Shown here: positions 57,200-64,000 of the stretch, in pieces | Position numbering within the stretch: the stretch's first letter is position 1 | How the letters are laid out: each line of letters begins with the position of its first letter | NCBI GenBank assembly: GCA_016748015.1 | Contig: JAAOMT010000134.1 | Coordinates: forward strand, 870,451-934,450 | Length of the DNA stretch: 64,000 nt | Source of the DNA: Geosiphon pyriformis | Lineage: Eukaryota; Glomeromycota; Glomeromycetes; Archaeosporales; Geosiphonaceae | Direction: 5' to 3' | The notes under the pieces: generated by a model | Seen by the model: the letters and a program-made list of their open reading frames with translations, nothing else | Told to the model about the DNA's origin: nothing | The model's database searches: none | Translations under genes and position numbers: made by a program

Positions 57200-60100
57200 T
57201 TATTAATTAATTAATAATTTAAAATAATAATATATACTAATTAATAATAAAAATTATAAAAATAATTTTATGTTAATTAATAACTCAAATTTTTGCTAAT
57301 AATATTAAGTAATAATTTGATTTTTTATTTTTATTTTCAATAAATAACTTAATCTGAAAAATAACTACATATAATATTAAAAACATTTATGTTTTTATCA
57401 AGTAAAATAATATTATTAAGTAGGATAAAAATTTAATAATATTATTTTAATTGTTATAAAAACTAAGTTTTGTTTAAGTATTAAATTATAAATTACAAAC
57501 AAATATAAAAATATAAGAATTTTTATTTTAAATTTAAATTTTGGCTTTTTGGATATTAATATAGTAATAATTATAAATAATTAATTAGTCAAACATGTTT
57601 TTGAAATTTTTGAAATTATTATTTAAAAATAAATAGTTGGTTACTATTTTAAATTTATATATTGGTATTATTTTGGATAAAAAATTTGGTTTAAGTTTAT
57701 AATATTAATTCTATAATGGCTAAAGTTTTAAACACCAATATTTTTGTAGTTTTAAGTAAAAATTTTAATAAAAATAATTTTGGTTGTAATATTAGTTTTA
57801 ATAAGTTTTTAATTTTAAGTTTGTTTAATTTTTTTTATAATTTTATTTTACATAAATTGTCTATATAATTTAACTTTAAAAGTATAAAAAAATTTATAAA
57901 TTTTGTTTTGGTTAGTAATAATTTTTAAAGTTTAGTGTTTAATTAACAGATTTAATAACTTAATGAATTTTTTAATATGAATTATTTAGTATTATTAATA
58001 AATATTGGCTTGAAAGTTTTTTGAGTTTTTAGCTTAATTTTATATACAAATAAATCAACAAAAATAGATAAAAACATAAAATTAATAGTATTAATAAGAA
58101 AATATAAACAAAATTTAAAAGTTTATTTTTAGATACTATTTTGCAAATAGTAAAATATTTTAAAATTAATAAGAAAAAAAGTAATTTTAATAATATGTAA
58201 TTAGTATTTAATAAGATTTTATATAGTATTATTAATACTATATTATTAAAAATATAGTCTTAAAATAATAATTTAGTTAAGAATACTGTATTTTCTAAAT
58301 TTTATAAATTAAAAATACTTATTTCTAAAATTTTAAAAGTATTTAAGTTAAATAATTTGATAAAGTTTAAAATCTTAATAAATATATAGATTAAGCTTAA
58401 ATTTAATATAATTATAAAATTCCAGAATTTTTTAAATATTAAATTCAATAATAGTAATATTAAACAATTTTTGGTCTGTTTAAAAAAAACTTATAAACTT
58501 TGTAAAATATGTAAATCTGTATATTAAAACTATTATTATTAAGTATATAAAAACTTTTATTGATAATAAAAACTGTATAATTAAAAATATATTTTAAATT
58601 TTTAATTGATAATAAAAAATTGGTTTTAAATTTTAATAAAATTAAAGACAAAGTGAATTTAATAATAAAAAATTAAACCAAAAAACATATTATTAAGAAT
58701 AAGATTTTTTTTTATTAATAAAGACAATTTGTACTTTTAGATTATATTAATAATAGTGTTTTTTTAGTATTATAAAACAGATTTGTCTTAATAAATTTTT
58801 GTTAATTGTTAAAAGTTTTTCTAAAGAAAAAGCTATTGGTTTGTTTAAAATTATTAACAAAATATAAACAAATTATAATAAGTTTATTTTAATCTGACTT
58901 TTGAATTTGTTAAATATGTATTTATTAAAAAAAACAATTTTTAATGCTTAAAAAAAAGCTTAGATTTCAATAATTTCAAAAGTATATGAGTGAAAAAATA
59001 TATTAACAAATATTAAATTAATTACTTTAATTAAACTACAAAAAAAATTGGTCAAAAATTCTGTTTAATCAGATTTTTATAGCTTATAAGAAGGTTAAAA
59101 TTTTAAAAAAAACAATTTTTTAATATTACAAGATACTTTAAATTAATTTTTCATTTTTGTTATTGAAAAAAATATAATTAGTTCTTTAAAACATATATAA
59201 AACTTATAATTTTATAGATTAATTATATTTAAATAATAATTTAAAGAAAATTAAGATATGTAACAAGTTTATTAAATTTTTTGGACATATTTACAATGAC
59301 TATACAAATAAAATTATGACTAATTTTAAATTAATAAGAGATTATAAGATTTACAATAGTTTAAATTAGAATAAGATGTTTTTGTTTTTTTTTAAAGAAT
59401 TTTTTACAATTTTTTTTTGTATAAAATTATCTTTAATAAGCAGTTTTGTATCTAATCTTAGCTATTTTATAATCTATTATTAAATACAAAACTCAGTTCA
59501 GTTTTATTAACAAAAATATATATAAAAAATCAAACTGTTTATTTAAAAAAAAATTAAAATACAAGTTTAATTTACTTAGAAACTTTTTAAATAAAGTTAT
59601 TTACTATTTATTATTGTATAATTTAAAATCATTTAAACAGATTCGAATTAAAAGTAAAATAATATTATGAATAATTATTAATAATAAAAAGTTATGGATT
59701 TTATAACTTGGTGTTTAATTAATATCTATTATAAATTGAAAATTTATTTATAATAAAGTTTTTTATATAATAAATAAAGAATTATTATAATCTTGGTTTA
59801 ATATAATCACTAGTTTATTCTGATATTTATATCTTTTTAGTAAGCAATACTAGTTTTAATGACTATTATTACATTTTTTTTTGGTATTTTTTACCAAACA
59901 ATTCTTAATATTGTAATTTTAATGCTTTTTTTTTATTAATTAGTAAATAAAAGACTTAAAATAAATAAACAAATAAATAAAATATATATTAGTATTTTAT
60001 TAATAGTTATAATTAAAAACTATTGTTTTAATATTATTATATTGTTAAGTTTAATGTAAATAATATTAAGATAATTTAAGGTTTATAAATAAATAACATT

Positions 60101-60850
60101 AATATTTTAGATAATTATATTTATTAAATTGATTATAATTTAATTAAAAAAAGAATAAAAACTAAACTAATATTAAAATAAACTTGTTTAGTTTTTAAAT
60201 GTTTTTTTTAGTTTTTAATACTTTTGTTATATATATTTATATTTTTATAATACAAGATTTTTATAATTTTTGCAATTTTTTTAAGTTATTACTAAAATTT
60301 TTAACATTTCTGAATCTCTAATATTCTTGTTGGTATTCTTAAAATTTTTAAAATTTCAAATATTACTTGTTTTAATAATCTTTTAATTTGCTATTAACTA
60401 TTTTATATTATTTGTTTTTTTATATAAGTGGGTTTTATAATATGTTTTATTAATATTAAAATATTTTTAACAAATACTTTAAACATTAATTATTGAATTT
60501 ACAAGTAGTAAGTTGGGTTTTTTATAATTTTTTATAATTTTTAATCAAGTTAAAAATTAATTTACAAACAATTTTTTAGTTAATCTTATAAAAATATTTT
60601 TAAATAATAAGATTTTTTTAACTTTTAATATGCTCAATATATTATATTTTGAGTATAATATTTCTGTTCTAAATATATTAAGTCTTATAAAATATTTTAG
60701 AATTATTAAGTCTCTTAAATATTTTGATATTGTTTTTGCTAATTAATTATTAAATAGTTATAAACAATGTTTTATCTAAAAAATTTTTGTTATTAAAAGT
60801 ATATAAATTTCAGAAATTTAATTTTTTTTTGGTTTATTTATATCTTTTTT
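57200..60850 (+). mobile_element. LINE copy 4, extremely AT-decayed, carrying the same LTR insertion as copy 1
   Basis: Almost pure A/T, yet the plus strand still reads as LINE ORF2 in places. At about 57,745-57,830 a stretch like FVVLSKNFNKNNFGCNISF matches the endonuclease FVILGGDFNKDG...CASF. At 59,240-59,380 NKFIKFFGHIYNDYTNKIM matches the reverse transcriptase NKFIRFFGSIHRSCTNRVM. At 59,480-59,650 it matches the RT C-terminus. An LTR relic (59,663-60,428) interrupts it at the same site as solo LTR 1, and the LINE resumes after it (LLNLQVVSWVFYNFL versus SLDLQVLSWLSVYFL). Differences from copy 1 are nearly all towards A or T. Confidence 0.75.
59663..60428. repeat. decayed solo LTR 3
   Basis: Aligns to solo LTR 1: start TATTATGAATAATT for TATTACAGATGATT; TTATAACTTGGTGTTTAATTA; TTATTAATTAGTAAATAA; ATATATATTTATATTT region. 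It is shorter (about 766 bases), so has deletions. Its site in the LINE equals that of LTR 1. Confidence 0.65.
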
Positions 60851-60859
60851 TTTTATTAA

Positions 60860-61215
60860 GTTTTAATGAGTACAGCCCAATTACTATCTAGTATATAGAG
60901 TCAAGACTGTGGATCCTAGTTAGACACAATTTACATATTTACTACATGTGACTAGTCACTCAGACTAATCAAAGCAATACTACACACTTATATGAACAGT
61001 AGTTATATTATTCAAACCAGAAAAAAACAAACAAGGCTTATAGAAACCAAAACTGACTCCAATAAAATCATCAATGCCAATTAACCTAACTGTGCCATTT
61101 AACAAACCCTGTACTGAGCCACAAGACACTATTGGCAATACTTCTGAATTACCAACCAAATTATCCTTCTCCATATTAGCTTTAAATCTGAACTTAAATC
61201 TCCATAACTCAGAAT
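60860..61215 (-). mobile_element. LINE copy 5, short 3' fragment
   Basis: The minus strand from about 61,215 encodes the last residues of ORF2 (FKANMEKDNLVG, SVQGLLNGTVRLIGIDDFIG, VSFGFYKPCLFFSGLNNITT), with the stop at about 60,980, and then the shared 3' UTR to 60,860. Intact over 64 codons because so short. 5'-truncated; the sequence left of 60,860 is copy 4. Confidence 0.8.
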
Positions 61216-61470
61216 AATAATGTACTTATATCTTAAATTTTATTATTAATAAAAATTTAATTAAAAATTTTTTATTGTTTTCAAAAAAAGCTTTTTTTAG
61301 TTAATATATTAAATATAAATATTTTTGTTTTTATTTGTTTTAGTTTGCAAACTGTATTTTTGTTTAAGATTTTAAAAACTTTGGCTTTTTAGGTACTGTA
61401 AATAATAATAATAGTAATAGTAATAATAATAATAGTAGTAGTAATAGTCATAGTAATAATACTATTGTCT
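61216..61470. repeat. AT spacer with AAT/AGT trinucleotide repeat
   Basis: A run of AAT, AGT and CAT triplets at about 61,396-61,463 (a decayed microsatellite). No gene. Confidence 0.7.
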
Positions 61471-62690
61471 ATTTTTTTGACATAAGTTTAAGCATAAGAA
61501 TTAAAACTTATAATCTGTTGTTATTTATTTTGGTTAAAATATAGACTATTGTTTAGTACTTAAATATGTTTTAATATTATTTATTATTACAATTTTTTTA
61601 AATAACTAAGCTTTTTTAAATGCTTATAAAGTTAAACTATTATTAGAAATTTTTAATATCTATAATAATTACTAAGTAAAATACTATTATATTAGAAACT
61701 TAATCAAGTACAAAAATAATTCTGTTAAATAAGCAAAAATAACAAATTATTTAAGTATTTTGAATAATATATAAGCTAATATATTAATAAGTTAAATCAT
61801 ATCTTTAGAATTGGTTTTTTTAATTAATATTAAAAAAAGTTGTTTGATATAAATAGTATAATAGTATTTAATAATATATATTATTTTATTAAATTAATAA
61901 ATAATATAGTCAGGTGTTTTTTATAAAAGATTAATCTTAATTTTAAGATTATTATTTATTTATTTGTTGATAATATTAATTAATATCTTATTGTTTTAAT
62001 TTAATATTTGAATTTTTATATAACTGTTGAATTTATAAGAAAACAAACTACTGGTTTTTGCACATATTTAATAAAAAATTTATATAAAAAATTATTAGTT
62101 ACTATTAAAAAATAGTTGTATAATAGCAAATATTTAAGTATATTATATATATATTGTAATAAAATAAAGTTTTTAAATCATGTTTTTATTTATAGTTTAG
62201 ATTTTTTTATTTATTAAAATTTATTATGTAAATAGTTTTTTTTTAAAAGTTTTTAATTATTATAAATTTAATATTATTGGTAATATTTCAAATACTAAAT
62301 TTGTGTTTTTTTAATATTAGTTTGTATATGGTTTTGTGTAAAAAATTTATTTTTAAAAAGTGGTTAATAAAAATTAAAGCAGTTTTTAATAATATTAAAG
62401 ATATTATATTAAATTAGTTAATTTGGTATAAAATTTAGTTATTAGTCATAAAAATTATATATAATTGCTTAATTCAAAGTTATAAATAACAATAAAATAA
62501 AATAGTTTATTAAGAAATAATGATTTGGTTTTTTTAGTATTTAATGTTTTTCAATTATAATATTATATAATATTGTGTATTTATTTAAAGTAGTTAAAAA
62601 TTATACTATTTATTTTGAGTTTAAGATTAATTATTTGTTTTTTTGTAATATATTAAATAATTATGGAATTTTATTTAATAATAATAATAA
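61470..62690 (+). mobile_element. LINE copy 6, decayed RNase H-CCHC part
   Basis: Plus-strand traces of the ORF2 C-terminus: FFDISLSIRIKTYNL (61,478-61,522) against FFENIGLGLGVGVSGL at the RNase H; LNHVFIYSLDF (62,177-62,209) against SDHVFSCVADN at the zinc motif; LFKVVKNYTIYFEFKINYLFF (62,580-62,645) against the VVKLLGITETVGVRFGFHK segment. Nearly all differences are towards A/T. Ends before the half-LINE tail at 62,745. Confidence 0.65.
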
Positions 62691-62744
62691 TAATAAAAAC
62701 AATAACAAAAATACTAATATTTATTTATTAAAAAAAATTTTTTT

Positions 62745-64000
62745 TTATTAACTTTTAATGAGTGAGACCCAAAAGCCACCTAGCATAATACATCAAATTA
62801 AGTGATCTAAACTAAGCACAAATTATGTATTTTCTACACGTAACCAGTTATTCAGACCAGTCAAGAATACACTACACTAATATTATAGAAGAAAACTTAT
62901 CCAAAGATGACATCTTCTGAATGACAGAAAACAAAGTTGTACTGCAAGAAACCAAACCTACTAGCCACTTGGCAGTTTTAAAGAGATTAGTTTTAATATC
63001 AACAGACTTATGTTCTCAAAGGGACATTAAATTGGAAAACACTTCATTACCCACAATAGACAAAAGCTCTAAATTACCAGACATATCAAAGTCCTCCATG
63101 CAGTATTCCTTTTTCAAAAAAACCACTTCTCTCCCCAACTTACCAACAGTCCTACTAAAGGAACTTATATGCACCAAAACCTCATTGATCCTAAGACCAA
63201 GAGCACTACTTGAAACCAAATCACCATTAATAAACTGTTCAAAAATTGTAACCAGAAAGCCAATAGGCTTAATAATAGACTCAATCAAAGCAGAAAGCTT
63301 AGTCAAATCAGATTCCAAAAAAAACAATCAGGATAGCACCAAAAAATTACCAACAACAACTGGAAAAGAAACAAAAGATAACAAAGGTGGAAATTCAGAG
63401 GAGTCCAAAGGAGCAAAAGCCTTAGCATAAGACTTAGAACCAACAAAACATAATGTAAACACCTTGAAAAACTTGGGAGGGGAAGGTGGAGAAACCTTAT
63501 AGTCTGTAGCCAGATAACCCAGTTCTTAACACTTGAAACAACGCTAATAACCAGAAGTTTCTTACCAAATATGGCATTTTTTCAATGTACTAGTTTTGAC
63601 AATAGCAGAGTCCAAATCAGCTTAGGAACCAAATGTGACCAAAGCAAACTGAAAATGACAACCAGACTCAAAAAAACGAGAGATAAAACATGTCTGACCA
63701 CCAACTTGAGAAATCATATTACTGATTTCAAAAGCTGTGCATCCAGAAGGAAGATTAACCAACTTGGCCTTAAATTTATCACAAGACAAAATAGTCTCAT
63801 TTTAATTTACCAGAGGGAGGATTCTAACACTATTTTTGCCTACCAAAACTAACCAATAATTCAAAGCAAACACAGCAGAGTCCAACTTTTCAAAATAAAC
63901 CACCACATACTGCCAAATACCAGCAGGCTTTAGCACAACATAAGTGACACTACCAAACACACTGAGAGCCATCTTAATGTCAGTAGTAAACACATCCAAG
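62745..64000 (-). mobile_element. ORF1-only ('half-LINE') retrotransposon, copy 2, running off the window
   Basis: Same layout as 14,150-16,430: LINE-type 3' UTR (62,745-62,871), then on the minus strand an ORF whose stop TAG (62,872-62,874) coincides with the ORF2 stop position of the LINEs, preceded by the same ORF1 as copy 1. The 5' part lies beyond base 64,000. Confidence 0.75.
62872..64000 (-). pseudogene. half-LINE ORF1, copy 2 (3' part)
   Basis: From the right edge: second-half RRM region (FTTDIKMALSVFGSVTYVV, VLKPAGIWQYVVVYFEKLDS), the domain with KAKLVNLPSGCTAFEIS, then KKCHIW followed by an in-frame TAA (63,562-63,564) exactly where copy 1 has TAG. The zinc knuckle is damaged (first Cys pair kept as CFKC, His and last Cys changed to Tyr). 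A helical tail follows (LTKLSALIESIIKPIGFLV) up to the stop at the LINE 3' UTR. Stops replace Gln codons at several sites (for example near 63,626 and 63,802). More decayed than copy 1. Confidence 0.75.

Noticed and set aside
61396-61463. Regular short repeats that look like an array
   Set aside because: It is a trinucleotide microsatellite; there are no spacers or repeat units of CRISPR type, and the organism is eukaryotic.

Overview
This is a eukaryotic, clearly fungal window. Genes are split by many short introns (mostly 50-110 bases), and the encoded proteins include fungal eisosome (PIL1/LSP1) proteins and a prenylated Sel1-repeat protein of the chitin-synthase-activator type. The DNA is very AT-rich, and large parts are decayed retrotransposons. 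That combination, with multiple LINE families and a relic Mutator-like element of the FAR1 type, fits an arbuscular mycorrhizal fungus (Glomeromycotina, Rhizophagus-like). The species is an inference, not something the sequence proves. No tRNA, rRNA or CRISPR array was seen.

Layout. Bases 1-16,430 are nested retrotransposons: a truncated Ty3/gypsy element with its 3' LTR inserted in the ORF1 of a LINE; that same LINE interrupted by two ~970 bp solo LTRs; a second LINE 3' end facing it tail to tail; an AT desert; and an ORF1-only element that borrows the LINE 3' end. Bases 17,250-46,000 form a gene island: VPS17-like retromer sorting nexin, an endonuclease/exonuclease/phosphatase protein cut by a 405-base assembly gap, an alpha/beta hydrolase, a metaxin-like protein, a Sel1/CaaX protein, TMEM14, an ATG14-like autophagy protein, HAP3/NF-YB, two tandem PIL1/LSP1 eisosome genes, PPIL2 (U-box plus cyclophilin), TFIIS, a nucleoside transporter and an F-box/ankyrin protein, with one ~946 bp MULE relic at 41.8-42.7 kb. 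Bases 46,000-64,000 return to repeats: a nearly complete LINE (47.7-54.6 kb, minus strand), a 5'-truncated sister (55.3-57.2 kb, plus), a LINE decayed almost to pure A/T (57.2-60.85 kb), further LINE fragments, and a second ORF1-only element running off the right edge.

The genes are unrelated housekeeping functions rather than a pathway, though several concern membranes (retromer, eisosome, autophagy PI3-kinase complex, mitochondrial outer membrane). Four gene pairs are divergent with short shared promoters (hypothetical/metaxin, TMEM14/ATG14, HAP3/PIL1, PPIL2/TFIIS).

Most notable observations: (1) a non-autonomous 'half-LINE' family made of a distinct ORF1 joined, at the ORF2 stop codon, to the LINE 3' UTR, seen twice; it resembles mammalian HAL1 in design. 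(2) An AT-AC intron in HAP3 with the U12-type 5' splice site and branch-point sequence. (3) Premature stops in the repeats fall almost only at Trp and Gln/Arg codons, i.e. by C-to-T/G-to-A change. (4) Two LINE copies 50 kb apart carry the same LTR at the same site, one lightly and one extremely decayed. (5) An 8-base microexon in the nucleoside transporter and a GC-AG intron in PPIL2. All exon models below were made by eye from splice signals, reading frame and conserved protein motifs; none is checked against RNA.
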